Source: Herbaspirillum seropedicae
GTDB taxonomy: Bacteria > Pseudomonadota > Gammaproteobacteria > Burkholderiales > Burkholderiaceae_D
Assembly (NCBI RefSeq): GCF_001040945.1
Contig: NZ_CP011930.1
Coordinates: 186,001-250,000, forward strand
Direction: 5' to 3'
Length of the DNA stretch: 64,000 nt
The position numbers and the translations under genes are program-made. The notes beneath the pieces were generated by a model that was not told where the DNA came from, made no database searches, and saw only the letters and a list, made by a program, of their open reading frames with translations. Positions 1-8,590 of this stretch are shown here, in pieces (within the stretch, counting starts at the first letter, position 1; each line of letters begins with the position of its first letter).

Positions 1-1
1 G

Positions 2-241
2 GGCGGCGTGATCCTGGCGGCGCTGCCGGAAGTGCTGCGTCACGTGGTGGAGCCGGTGCAGATGGCCATCTTCGGGAAGGTCTGGATCGATGCCGAAGTG
101 CTGCGCCAGCTGCTCTACGGCCTGGCCATGGTAGTGATCATGCTGACCCGCCCGGCCGGCCTGTGGCCCTCGCCGCGCCATGAAGACCGCCCCGAAGCGG
201 ACCATACCCAAGTCGGCACGACCGGCGAAGTCAAAGCCTAA
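2..241 (+). CDS. livM: Branched-chain amino acid ABC transporter permease LivM, C-terminal end only
   Basis: The reading frame is open from the left edge of the window, so this is the C-terminal ~79 residues of a longer protein. It shows a hydrophobic helix (LLYGLAMVVIMLTRPAGLWP) followed by a hydrophilic tail, the usual end of LivM-type inner-membrane permeases of the HAAT family. The assignment relies strongly on context: livG starts 15 bp downstream and livF follows on the same strand, so the gene would be the second permease of a leucine/isoleucine/valine (or related) uptake system. The substrate cannot be told from this fragment. Confidence 0.8.
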   Translation, partial: GGVILAALPEVLRHVVEPVQMAIFGKVWIDAEVLRQLLYGLAMVVIMLTRPAGLWPSPRHEDRPEADHTQVGTTGEVKA

Positions 242-256
242 GCAGGAGAGAACAAG

Positions 257-1024
257 ATGAGCCAGACACTGCTCAAGATCCGCGACGTCAGCAAGCGCTT
301 CGGCGGCCTGCAAGCCTTGAACGGCGTGGGCATCACTATCGAGCGCGGCCAGATCTATGGCCTGATCGGCCCCAATGGCGCGGGCAAGACCACCTTCTTC
401 AACGTCATCACCGGTTTGTATCAACCCGACACCGGCACCTTCGAACTGGACGGCAAGCCCTATTCGCCCAGCGCCCCGCATGAAGTGGCCAAGGCCGGCA
501 TTGCCCGCACCTTCCAGAACATCCGCCTGTTCGGCGAGATGACCGTGCTGGAAAACGTGATGGTGGGCTGCCATGTGCGTACCAGACAGAACGTCTTCGG
601 CGCCGTGTTCCGCCACAAGGCCGCCCGTGAAGAGGAAGCGGCCATCCGCGAGAAATCGCAGAAGCTGCTGGACTTCGTGGGCATCGGCCAGTTCGCCAAG
701 CGCACCGCGCGGCACCTGTCGTATGGCGACCAGCGCCGCCTGGAGATCGCCCGCGCCTTGGCGACCGATCCGCAACTGCTGGCGCTGGACGAACCGGCCG
801 CCGGCATGAACGCCACCGAGAAGCTGGGCCTGCGCGAGCTGCTGGTGAAGATCCAGGCCGAGGGCAAGACCATCCTGCTGATCGAACACGACGTCAAGCT
901 GATGATGGGCCTGTGCAACCGCATCACGGTGCTGGACTACGGCAAGCCCATTGCCGAAGGCGTGCCGGCCGATGTGCAGAAGAACCCGGCGGTGATTGAG
1001 GCCTATTTGGGTGCGGGACATTAA
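257..1024 (+). CDS. livG: Branched-chain amino acid ABC transporter ATP-binding protein LivG
   Basis: A 255-residue cytoplasmic ATPase that powers branched-chain amino acid import. Visible motifs are Walker A GPNGAGKT (residues 38-45), the ABC signature LSYGDQRRLEIA, Walker B LLALDEPAAGMN and the switch histidine in LLIEHDVKLMM. The insertion with RTFQNIRLF after Walker A and the C-terminal AYLG are typical of LivG rather than LivF. Its length is normal for the family. An AGGAGAG ribosome-binding site lies just upstream, and the gene follows livM by 15 bp, so they are co-transcribed. LivF follows after a 196-bp spacer that carries a large inverted repeat. Confidence 0.95.
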   Translation: MSQTLLKIRDVSKRFGGLQALNGVGITIERGQIYGLIGPNGAGKTTFFNVITGLYQPDTGTFELDGKPYSPSAPHEVAKAGIARTFQNIRLFGEMTVLENVMVGCHVRTRQNVFGAVFRHKAAREEEAAIREKSQKLLDFVGIGQFAKRTARHLSYGDQRRLEIARALATDPQLLALDEPAAGMNATEKLGLRELLVKIQAEGKTILLIEHDVKLMMGLCNRITVLDYGKPIAEGVPADVQKNPAVIEAYLGAGH

Positions 1025-1060
1025 ATGAGGGGGCGTAGCTGTGTCAGTTGCGTCGCTACG

Positions 1061-1177
1061 TACCGTTCGTCCTGAGTAGCGGCGCAGCCGCGTATCGAAG
1101 CCTGTCCTGAGCCTGCCGAAGGGGCGCGCAGGTGCGTCTTCGATACGCGGCAAAGCCGCTACTCAGTCCGAACGGTA
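1061..1177. repeat. Long imperfect inverted repeat between livG and livF
   Basis: Two 40-bp arms (1061-1100 and 1138-1177) are reverse complements at 35 of 40 positions and enclose a 37-bp centre. The arms begin TACCGTTCG and contain CTGAGTAGCGGC and CGTATCGAAG. The centre carries GTCCTGAGCCTGCCGAAGG, a sequence style known from dispersed intergenic palindromes of many proteobacteria. There is no poly-T tract, so it is not a standard terminator. In a transcript it would form a very stable hairpin that could protect livMG mRNA or lower livF expression. That it is a dispersed genomic repeat is inferred. Confidence 0.75.
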
Positions 1178-1220
1178 GTGGATTAATTTCAGTACAGCCT
1201 CCAAGCAGAGAGCACAGAAC

Positions 1221-1946
1221 ATGACAACCAACATTCTTAAAGTCCAACAACTGAGCGTGGCCTATGGCGGCATCCAGGCCGTCAAGGGGATTGACCTGGA
1301 GGTCAATGAAGGCGAACTGGTCACGCTGATCGGCGCCAACGGCGCGGGCAAGACCACCACCCTCAAGGCCATCACCGGCACGCTGCCGGCCAGCCGTGTC
1401 GAGGGGCATATCGAGTATCTGGGCCAGCCGCTCAAGGGCAAGAAGTCCTTCGAGCTGGTCAAGGACAAGCTGGCGATGGTGCCGGAAGGGCGGGGCGTCT
1501 TCACGCGCATGAGCATCCAGGAAAACCTGTTGATGGGCGCCTACACCAGCGATGACAAGGGCCAGATCGCGGCCGATATCGACAAGTGGTTCGCGGTCTT
1601 CCCGCGCCTGAAGGAGCGCGCGGCGCAGATGGCGGGTACGCTCTCGGGCGGCGAACAGCAGATGCTGGCGATGGCGCGGGCGCTGATGAGCCATCCCAAG
1701 CTGCTGTTGCTGGATGAACCGTCGATGGGCTTGTCGCCGATCATGGTGGAGAAGATCTTCGAGGTGATCCGCAATGTGTCGGCGCAGGGCATCACCATCC
1801 TGCTGGTGGAGCAGAACGCCAAGCTGGCGCTGGAGGCGGCGCATCGCGGTTACGTGATGGAGTCGGGCCTGATCACCATGCAGGGGCAGGCGCAGCAGAT
1901 GCTGGATGATCCGCGGGTGAAGGCGGCTTATCTCGGTGAAGGCTGA
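1221..1946 (+). CDS. livF: Branched-chain amino acid ABC transporter ATP-binding protein LivF
   Basis: A 241-residue ATPase, the second nucleotide-binding subunit of the LivHMGF-type importer. Walker A is GANGAGKT (38-45), the signature is LSGGEQQMLAMARAL, Walker B is LLLLDEPSMGLSPIM and the switch region is LLVEQNAKLAL. The VPEGRGVFTRMSIQENL segment and C-terminal AYLGEG are diagnostic of LivF. It is the last gene of the operon: an intrinsic terminator starts 26 bp after the stop. The separation from livG by a hairpin-rich spacer is unusual, since livG and livF are often nearly adjacent. Confidence 0.95.
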   Translation: MTTNILKVQQLSVAYGGIQAVKGIDLEVNEGELVTLIGANGAGKTTTLKAITGTLPASRVEGHIEYLGQPLKGKKSFELVKDKLAMVPEGRGVFTRMSIQENLLMGAYTSDDKGQIAADIDKWFAVFPRLKERAAQMAGTLSGGEQQMLAMARALMSHPKLLLLDEPSMGLSPIMVEKIFEVIRNVSAQGITILLVEQNAKLALEAAHRGYVMESGLITMQGQAQQMLDDPRVKAAYLGEG

Positions 1947-1971
1947 GTTGTATCGCAGCCCGGGCCGCACC

Positions 1972-2004
1972 ACGCCGCAACCGCAAGGTCTGCGGCGTTT
2001 TTTT
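1972..2004 (+). terminator. Intrinsic terminator after livF
   Basis: Perfect 8-bp stem ACGCCGCA/TGCGGCGT (1972-1979 with 1991-1998) and an 11-nt loop, followed by a run of seven T (1998-2004). It lies 26 bp past the livF stop codon and would end the liv operon transcript. Confidence 0.85.
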
Positions 2005-2092
2005 CGGCGGCGCTGCACGGCCCGCGCAGGCGCGCCGGGACTGGATGGGCTGGCCGCATCGTGTCCTTGTGGAAAATATAAGATGTTATAAA

Positions 2093-2150
2093 TCAATATT
2101 GCCAAATTTAATATTGGTTATATAGATGAAATACAGAATTAATATTGGTT
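2093..2150. promoter_or_regulatory. AT-rich putA upstream region with three AATATTG repeats
   Basis: The 257 bp between livF and putA turn sharply AT-rich after about 2075. The word AATATTG occurs at 2095, 2110 and 2141. The last two are part of an identical 12-mer TTAATATTGGTT (2108-2119 and 2139-2150) whose copies start 31 bp apart, about three helical turns. AATATT is itself palindromic. Repeated helically phased AT-rich sites upstream of a proline catabolic gene would suit an Lrp/PutR-type activator. The regulator is inferred; only the repeats are seen. Confidence 0.5.
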
Positions 2151-2203
2151 GTTAGCACATAGAATCCGGTTGCCCAATTCCACCCATTTTCCTGCTCCAG
2201 ACC

Positions 2204-5200
2204 ATGACCCACGTCGCTTCTGCCGCTGTCGCGGCCCCCTTCGGCGGTTTCCAGGCCGAACTGCTGCCCACCCCCAGCCCCCTGCGCGCCGCCATCACCG
2301 CCGCCTACCGCCGCGATGAGCGCGAGGCCGTACAGTGGCTGTTGCAGCAGGTGCAGGAAGAACAACCCTGGAAGGACGCCACCCAGCAACTGGCCAGGAA
2401 GCTGGTGCAGCAGGTGCGCGAGAAGCGTACCCGTTCTTCCGGCGTGGATGCGCTGATGCATGAATTCTCGCTGTCTTCCGAAGAAGGCGTGGCGCTGATG
2501 TGCCTGGCCGAAGCGCTTCTGCGCATCCCCGACCGCCAGACCGCCGACCGTCTGATCGCCGACAAGATCAGCAAGGGCGACTGGCGCAAGCACCTCGGCG
2601 AATCACCGTCGCTGTTCGTCAATGCCGCCACCTGGGGTCTGCTGATCACCGGCAAGCTGGTCTCCACCAGCAGCGAGAGCGGCCTCACGCAAGCCATCAC
2701 GCGCTTGATCGGCAAGGGCGGCGAACCGCTCATCCGCAAGGGTGTGGACCTGGCCATGCGCATGCTGGGCAACCAGTTCGTGACCGGCCAGACCATTGAA
2801 GAAGCGCTGGACAACAGCCGCGAGAATGAAAAGCGCGGCTATCGCTATTCCTACGACATGCTGGGCGAAGCGGCGCTGACCATGCACGACGCCGATGCCT
2901 ACTACCAGTCCTACGAGAGCGCCATCCACGCCATCGGCCGCGCCTCCAATGGACGCGGCATCAAGGATGGCCCCGGCATTTCGGTCAAGCTCTCGGCCCT
3001 GCATCCGCGCTATTCACGCGCCCAGCATGCACGCGTGATGAGCGAACTGCTGCCGCGCCTGAAGCAGTTGCTGCTGCTGGCCAAGCAATACGACATCGGC
3101 CTGAACATCGATGCCGAAGAAGCCGATCGCCTGGAGCTGTCGCTGGACATGATGGAAGTGCTGGTGGCCGATCCCGACCTGGCCGGCTTCGACGGCCTGG
3201 GCTTCGTGGTGCAGGGCTACCAGAAGCGCTGCCCCTTCGTCATCGACTACCTGGTCGATCTGGCGCGCCGCAACGGTCGCCGCCTGATGATCCGCCTGGT
3301 CAAGGGCGCCTATTGGGACAGCGAAATCAAGCGCGCCCAGGTCGATGGCCTGGAAGGCTACCCGGTCTATACCCGCAAGGTGCATACCGACCTGTCCTAC
3401 CTGACCTGCGCGCAGAAGCTGCTGGCCGCCACCGATGTGATCTATCCGCAGTTCGCCACGCACAATGCCCATACGCTGGCCGCCATCTATCACTGGGCCA
3501 GACAGCACCAGATCGACAACTACGAATTCCAGTGCCTGCACGGCATGGGCGAGACGCTCTACGACCAGGTGGTCGGCCCCGACAATCTGGGCAAGGCCTG
3601 CCGCGTCTATGCCCCGGTCGGCTCGCACCAGACCCTGCTGGCCTACCTGGTGCGCCGTCTGCTGGAAAATGGCGCGAACTCTTCCTTCGTCAACCAGATC
3701 GTCGATGAGGCCGTGCCGCTGGATCGCCTGGTGGGCGACCCTATCGAGACCGTACGCGCCCAGGGCGGCCTGCCGCATCCGGCCATCGCCGTGCCGCATC
3801 GCCTCTATGGCGAGGAGCGCAAGAATTCCGCCGGCATCGATCTCTCCAACGAAGATCGCCTGCAGCAATTGGGGCAACTGTTCATCTCCATGGCGGATCG
3901 CCAATGGCAGGCCGCGCCGCTGCTGGCCGCTGACACTGCTGCGCAGTCCGCACAGGCCGCACAACTTGTACGCAATCCCGCCGACCTTCGCGAAGTCGTG
4001 GGGCAGGTGAGCGAAGCCACCGTGGCCGATGTCGATACGGCGCTGCGCGCCGCCACCGATTACGCGCCGCAGTGGCAGTCCACGCCCGCCACCGAGCGCG
4101 CTGCCATGCTGGAGCGCGCCGCCGACCTGCTGGAAGAGCATATCGCCGAACTGATGGCGCTGGCCGTGCGCGAAGCCGGCAAGTCGCTGCCCAATGCGAT
4201 TGCCGAAGTGCGCGAGGCGGTCGATTTCCTGCGCTACTACGCCATCGCCTCGCGCCATGACGGCAACGTGCTGGCCTGGGGACCGGTGGTGTGCATCAGC
4301 CCGTGGAATTTCCCGCTGGCCATCTTCATCGGCGAAGTCAGTGCTGCCCTGGCTGCTGGCAACGTGGTGCTGGCCAAGCCGGCTGAGCAGACCGCGCTGA
4401 TCGCCCATCGCGCCGTGCAATTGCTGCATGAGGCAGGCATCCCCCGCGCGGCCCTGCAATTGCTGCCGGGCCGTGGCGAGACCGTGGGCGCGGCGCTGAC
4501 CTCGGATGTGCGCGTCAAGGGCGTGATCTTCACCGGCTCCACCGAAGTGGCGCAACTGATCAACCGCACCTTGGCACAGCGCCAGCATGACGATGGCGAT
4601 GGCAGCGGCGAGCACGGCGAGGTACCGCTGATCGCTGAGACCGGCGGGCAGAATGCACTGATCGTGGATTCCTCGGCGCTGGCCGAACAGGTGGTGCAGG
4701 ATGTGCTGTCCTCGGCCTTCGACAGCGCCGGACAGCGTTGCTCGGCGCTGCGCATCCTGTGCCTGCAGGAAGATATCGCCGACCGCACCCTGGCGATGTT
4801 GAAAGGCGCGATGGCCGAGTTGCGCGTGGGTCGTCCTGATCGCCTCTCCATCGACATCGGCCCGGTCATCGATGCCGAGGCCCGGCAGAATCTGCTGGAC
4901 CACATCGAGCGCATGCGCGCCAGCGCCCGCGCGGTGCACCAGCTGCCGCTGGGCGAAGAATGCCAGCACGGCACCTTCGTGGCGCCGACGGTCATCGAGA
5001 TCGACGACCTGGCGCAGTTGCAGCGTGAAGTCTTCGGCCCGGTGCTGCATGTGCTGCGCTATCGCCGTGATGCCTTGCCGCAGCTGATCGACGCCATCAA
5101 CGCCACCGGTTATGGCCTGACCCTGGGCGTGCATTCGCGCATCGATGAGACCATCGAGTTCGTGGCCCAGCGCGCGCACGTGGGCAATATCTACGTCAAT

Positions 5201-5896
5201 CGCAATATCGTCGGCGCCGTGGTGGGAGTGCAGCCCTTCGGCGGCGAAGGCAAGTCCGGCACCGGTCCCAAGGCCGGCGGTCCGCTCTATCTGAAGCGTC
5301 TGCAACGCAATGCGCAACTGCACGAAGAGCTGACCCGCGCACAGCCCGCCGACGTGCCCAATGCCTTGCTGGACAGTCTGCTGGACTGGGCCCGCACGCA
5401 CGGCCATGAGCGCCTGGCCGCCAACGGCCAGCGCTACCATCGCGACAGCCTGCTGCAACGCAGCCTGGTGCTGCCCGGTCCTACCGGTGAACGCAATACG
5501 CTGGGCTTCGCGCCCCGCGGCCTGGTGCTGTGCGCCGCCGGTAGCGTGGGCACGCTGTTGAACCAGCTGGCGGCGGCCTTTGCTACCGGCAACACCGCGC
5601 TGGTCGATGAGCGTAGCGCGGCCATCTTGCCGTCGGGCTTGCCGGCGCCGGTGCGGGCAGCCATCCGTCGCGCCAGCCAGCTCGATGCCGAGCCGCTGCA
5701 GGCGGCGCTGGTGGACAGCCACCAGGCCGCCCACTGGCGCGCACGGCTGGCAGCCCGCGAAGGGGCGCTGGTGCCGCTGATCCTGTGCGGCGAAGACACG
5801 ACCATCCCGCTGTGGCGTCTGCTGGCCGAACGCGCACTGTGCATCAACACCACGGCAGCGGGCGGCAACGCCAGCCTGATGACGATTTCCGTCTAG
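2204..5896 (+). CDS. putA: Bifunctional proline dehydrogenase / L-glutamate-gamma-semialdehyde dehydrogenase PutA
   Basis: A 1,230-residue enzyme that oxidises proline to P5C (FAD-dependent PRODH half) and then to glutamate (NAD-dependent dehydrogenase half). The PRODH half carries RLVKGAYWDSEIKRAQ and the FAD/substrate residues around it. The P5CDH half shows SPWNFP (Asn702), ETGG (catalytic Glu812) and the nucleophile in AGQRCSALR (Cys846). A C-terminal PutA domain (GFAPRGLVLCAAG) completes the long form. The N-terminus starts directly with the helical arm, with no ribbon-helix-helix domain, so unlike E. coli PutA it is unlikely to repress its own gene. The first ATG is used; a terminator follows. 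Confidence 0.96.
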   Translation: MTHVASAAVAAPFGGFQAELLPTPSPLRAAITAAYRRDEREAVQWLLQQVQEEQPWKDATQQLARKLVQQVREKRTRSSGVDALMHEFSLSSEEGVALMCLAEALLRIPDRQTADRLIADKISKGDWRKHLGESPSLFVNAATWGLLITGKLVSTSSESGLTQAITRLIGKGGEPLIRKGVDLAMRMLGNQFVTGQTIEEALDNSRENEKRGYRYSYDMLGEAALTMHDADAYYQSYESAIHAIGRASNGRGIKDGPGISVKLSALHPRYSRAQHARVMSELLPRLKQLLLLAKQYDIGLNIDAEEADRLELSLDMMEVLVADPDLAGFDGLGFVVQGYQKRCPFVIDYLVDLARRNGRRLMIRLVKGAYWDSEIKRAQVDGLEGYPVYTRKVHTDLSYLTCAQKLLAATDVIYPQFATHNAHTLAAIYHWARQHQIDNYEFQCLHGMGETLYDQVVGPDNLGKACRVYAPVGSHQTLLAYLVRRLLENGANSSFVNQIVDEAVPLDRLVGDPIETVRAQGGLPHPAIAVPHRLYGEERKNSAGIDLSNEDRLQQLGQLFISMADRQWQAAPLLAADTAAQSAQAAQLVRNPADLREVVGQVSEATVADVDTALRAATDYAPQWQSTPATERAAMLERAADLLEEHIAELMALAVREAGKSLPNAIAEVREAVDFLRYYAIASRHDGNVLAWGPVVCISPWNFPLAIFIGEVSAALAAGNVVLAKPAEQTALIAHRAVQLLHEAGIPRAALQLLPGRGETVGAALTSDVRVKGVIFTGSTEVAQLINRTLAQRQHDDGDGSGEHGEVPLIAETGGQNALIVDSSALAEQVVQDVLSSAFDSAGQRCSALRILCLQEDIADRTLAMLKGAMAELRVGRPDRLSIDIGPVIDAEARQNLLDHIERMRASARAVHQLPLGEECQHGTFVAPTVIEIDDLAQLQREVFGPVLHVLRYRRDALPQLIDAINATGYGLTLGVHSRIDETIEFVAQRAHVGNIYVNRNIVGAVVGVQPFGGEGKSGTGPKAGGPLYLKRLQRNAQLHEELTRAQPADVPNALLDSLLDWARTHGHERLAANGQRYHRDSLLQRSLVLPGPTGERNTLGFAPRGLVLCAAGSVGTLLNQLAAAFATGNTALVDERSAAILPSGLPAPVRAAIRRASQLDAEPLQAALVDSHQAAHWRARLAAREGALVPLILCGEDTTIPLWRLLAERALCINTTAAGGNASLMTISV

Positions 5897-5915
5897 GCTT
5901 TCCCGTCCCCTGCAA

Positions 5916-5951
5916 CAGGCGCCCGGACCTCGTGTCCCGGCGCCTGTTTTT
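5916..5951 (+). terminator. Intrinsic terminator after putA
   Basis: Stem CAGGCGCC/GGCGCCTG (5916-5923 with 5939-5946) followed by TTTTT. It starts 19 bp after the putA stop. Confidence 0.85.
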
Positions 5952-6094
5952 CTTGCAGGCGTACAATATCGGCCTCAATGAGCGGCGGCCTGATGGCATG
6001 ACTTGCAATCCGGCCAGCCAGCCCCATCTCGACAGGAACGCGGATTGGGCAAGTCCCTCCGCTGCTCCCAGGCACATATTGAACAGAGGCAAGC

Positions 6095-6631
6095 ATGGAA
6101 CAATTTCACGGCACCACCATCCTTTCCGTCCGTCGCGGCAATCAGGTCGCGCTGGGCGGCGACGGCCAGGTGACGCTTGGCAACATCGTCATGAAGGGCA
6201 GTGCGCGCAAGGTGCGCAAGCTCTACCACGGCAAGGTGCTGGTCGGTTTCGCCGGCGGCACCGCCGACGCCTTCACCCTGCTGGAACTGTTCGAGGCCAA
6301 GCTGGAAAAGCACCAGGGCAATCTCATGCGCGCCTCGGTGGAGCTGGCCAAGGACTGGCGCACCGACCGTATGCTGCGTCGCCTGGAGGCCATGCTGCTG
6401 TGCGCCGACAAGGAAACCACCCTGGTCATCACCGGCAATGGCGATGTGCTCGAACCCAATGACGGCATCGGCGCCATCGGTTCTGGGGGCAGCTATGCGC
6501 AATCGGCGGCCAAGGCGCTCTACGAGAACACCGAACTGTCACCAGCCGAGATCGTCAAGAAATCGCTGACCATCGCCGGCGAGCTGTGCATCTACACCAA
6601 CCTGAACCATATCATCGAGACGCTGGAATAA
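6095..6631 (+). CDS. hslV: ATP-dependent protease proteolytic subunit HslV (ClpQ)
   Basis: A 178-residue proteasome-like peptidase that forms the dodecameric core of the HslUV protease. The mature N-terminal threonine lies in [10 protein letters not shown] (Thr7), exposed after removal of the short propeptide. [20 protein letters not shown] and the C-terminal [13 protein letters not shown] are family hallmarks. Its length is standard. hslU begins 64 bp downstream in the same direction, forming the usual hslVU pair. GAGGCAAGC upstream serves as ribosome-binding site. In other bacteria hslVU is heat-shock controlled; no clear sigma-32 promoter was identified here. Confidence 0.97.
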   Translation: MEQFHGTTILSVRRGNQVALGGDGQVTLGNIVMKGSARKVRKLYHGKVLVGFAGGTADAFTLLELFEAKLEKHQGNLMRASVELAKDWRTDRMLRRLEAMLLCADKETTLVITGNGDVLEPNDGIGAIGSGGSYAQSAAKALYENTELSPAEIVKKSLTIAGELCIYTNLNHIIETLE

Positions 6632-6695
6632 GCCACGCGGCGCGGGTTTTGCCCCCATTCCCCTGATGAATCGTCACAGCGAAAAGATCACCACC

Positions 6696-8042
6696 ATGAA
6701 TATGACTCCCAAGGAAATCGTCTCCGAACTCGACAAGCACGTCGTCGGCCAGGCCCGCGCCAAGCGCGCCGTGTCCATCGCGCTGCGTAATCGCTGGCGT
6801 CGTCAGCAGATCGAGGAGCCGCTGCGCCACGAGATCACGCCCAAGAACATCCTGATGATCGGCCCCACCGGCGTGGGCAAGACCGAGATTGCGCGCCGCC
6901 TGGCCAAGCTGGCGGACGCGCCCTTCATCAAGATCGAGGCCACCAAGTTCACCGAAGTCGGTTACGTGGGGCGTGACGTGGACACCATCATCCGCGACCT
7001 GGTCGATATCGGCATCAAGCAGACGCGCGAGCTGGAAACGCGCAAGGTGCGCACCCGCGCCGAAGACGCCGCCGAAGACCGCATCCTCGATGTGTTGTTG
7101 CCGCCGGCGCGCGATTTCGGTTTCACGCCCGATGGCAGCAACAACAGTGGCGAGAAGGACGACAAGAACACCACCCGCCAGACCTTCCGCAAGCGCCTGC
7201 GCGAAGGTGCGCTGGATGACCGCGAGATCGAACTGGAACTGGCCGAGGCCGCGCCTTCCATGGAGATCATGGCGCCCCCGGGCATGGAAGAGATGACCGA
7301 GCAGATCAAGTCCATGTTCTCGGGTCTGGGCAACCAACGCAAGAAGGCGCGCAAGATCAAGATCAAGGAAGCCATGAAGCTCTTGATCGAAGAAGAAGCC
7401 GCCAAGCTGGTCAACGAGGAAGAACTGAAGCAGAAGGCCATCGCCAATGTGGAGCAGAACGGCATCGTCTTCCTCGACGAGATCGACAAGATCGCCACCC
7501 GCTCGCAGAACGGCAACGCCGATGTCTCGCGCGCCGGTGTGCAGCGCGACCTGCTGCCGCTGGTGGAAGGTACGACCGTCAATACCAAGTACGGCATGAT
7601 CAAGACCGACCACATCCTCTTCATCGCCTCGGGGGCATTCCACCTGTCCAAGCCCTCGGACCTGATCCCGGAACTGCAGGGACGCTTCCCCATCCGCGTG
7701 GAACTGGATTCGCTGTCCATTGCCGATTTCGAGCGCATCCTCACCGGCACCGATGCCTGCCTCACCAAGCAGTACGAAGCGTTGCTGGCCACTGAAGGTG
7801 TGAAGCTCGAATTTGCCGACAGCGGCATCAAGCGTCTGGCGGAAATCTCGCACTCGGTCAATGAGAAGACCGAGAACATCGGCGCGCGCCGTCTCTACAC
7901 CGTGATGGAAAAGCTGCTGGAAGAGATTTCCTTCACGGCCGGTGAAGCCGGGGTGGAGGGCTTGCTGATCGACGCGGACTACGTCAACGAGCGCCTGGGT
8001 GAGCTGGCCGTGGACGAAGACCTGTCGCGCTACGTGCTGTAA
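6696..8042 (+). CDS. hslU: ATP-dependent protease ATPase subunit HslU (ClpY)
   Basis: A 448-residue AAA+ unfoldase that feeds substrates to HslV. Walker A is GPTGVGKT (56-63), Walker B is [12 protein letters not shown], with the pore motif GYVGRD, an intermediate domain between them, and a C-terminal LSRYVL tail of the kind that docks into HslV. I chose the ATG at 6696 because the protein then starts [15 protein letters not shown], as in homologues, and an A/G-rich ribosome-binding site precedes it. An in-frame ATG at 6666 would add 10 residues but has no Shine-Dalgarno sequence. Confidence 0.96.
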   Translation: MNMTPKEIVSELDKHVVGQARAKRAVSIALRNRWRRQQIEEPLRHEITPKNILMIGPTGVGKTEIARRLAKLADAPFIKIEATKFTEVGYVGRDVDTIIRDLVDIGIKQTRELETRKVRTRAEDAAEDRILDVLLPPARDFGFTPDGSNNSGEKDDKNTTRQTFRKRLREGALDDREIELELAEAAPSMEIMAPPGMEEMTEQIKSMFSGLGNQRKKARKIKIKEAMKLLIEEEAAKLVNEEELKQKAIANVEQNGIVFLDEIDKIATRSQNGNADVSRAGVQRDLLPLVEGTTVNTKYGMIKTDHILFIASGAFHLSKPSDLIPELQGRFPIRVELDSLSIADFERILTGTDACLTKQYEALLATEGVKLEFADSGIKRLAEISHSVNEKTENIGARRLYTVMEKLLEEISFTAGEAGVEGLLIDADYVNERLGELAVDEDLSRYVL

Positions 8043-8064
8043 GCGCAACTGCGGGGAGAATGCG

Positions 8065-8268
8065 ATGGCCAACAAGACACTGGGCACGCGGCAGAAGCTG
8101 AGTTACCGCATCGAGCCTTCGCAATCCAAGCCCCGCAATCCGGTGGCGCTGGCCGCGCAACAGCGCGCCGGCGGCGCCGGCCCGCATCGCAAGAGCGAAG
8201 CCACGCAGCGCCAGCAGGGCCGTTCGGCCTTGTTGAAGAAACTGATCGATGGCGATGAGGAAAAATAG
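8065..8268 (+). CDS. Small basic protein downstream of hslU, unknown function
   Basis: A 67-residue, strongly basic, probably disordered protein starting MANKTLGTRQKLSYR and ending LLKKLIDGDEEK. A good ribosome-binding site (GGGGAGA) sits 7 bp before the ATG, and the gene lies 22 bp after hslU, so it is probably translated from the hslVU transcript. A strong terminator follows at 8350. No domain is recognised. Its position suggests a Burkholderiales-specific companion of hslU, which is inference only. Confidence 0.65.
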   Translation: MANKTLGTRQKLSYRIEPSQSKPRNPVALAAQQRAGGAGPHRKSEATQRQQGRSALLKKLIDGDEEK

Positions 8269-8349
8269 GCCGGGTGGGGCTCTGAGCACGCCATCATTGC
8301 GCTGTGCGCGTTTGCTTGTGGGCATCGTGTAACAAATTGTTAGTCTTTG

Positions 8350-8385
8350 GAAAGCGCCGGTGTCTGCACCGGCGCTTTCTTTTTT
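8350..8385 (+). terminator. Strong intrinsic terminator of the hslVU operon
   Basis: A perfect 13-bp stem (8350-8362 with 8367-8379, GAAAGCGCCGGTG and its complement), a TCTG loop and six T. The remaining ~200 bp up to the porin start (8386-8590) are relatively AT-rich and presumably hold the porin promoter and leader. No unambiguous -35/-10 pair was assigned there. Confidence 0.9.
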
Positions 8386-8590
8386 GTCTTCCTCTTGTCT
8401 GTCAGCAGAGCGTAGGCGATGCAAATAAGGCGATAAAAAAATACAACAATAGCCAATTCAATCATTAGCTCCCGTCTAAAAAATGTCTGCTATCGACCAA
8501 GGTGCAGTCATGCGCGAGCAGAAGCATTAATGTCTGTCCATCCGACTGCAAGTGCGGATCCTCAAGACTATTTTTAGAGAAGGACGTCAC

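Noticed and set aside
3014..5734. Very long minus-strand open frame (906 codons) opposite putA
   Set aside because: It is antisense to a clear PutA, has composition typical of a GC-rich shadow frame, and shows no domain or ribosome-binding site.
6612..8087. Minus-strand open frame of 491 codons opposite hslU
   Set aside because: Antisense shadow of a highly conserved gene.
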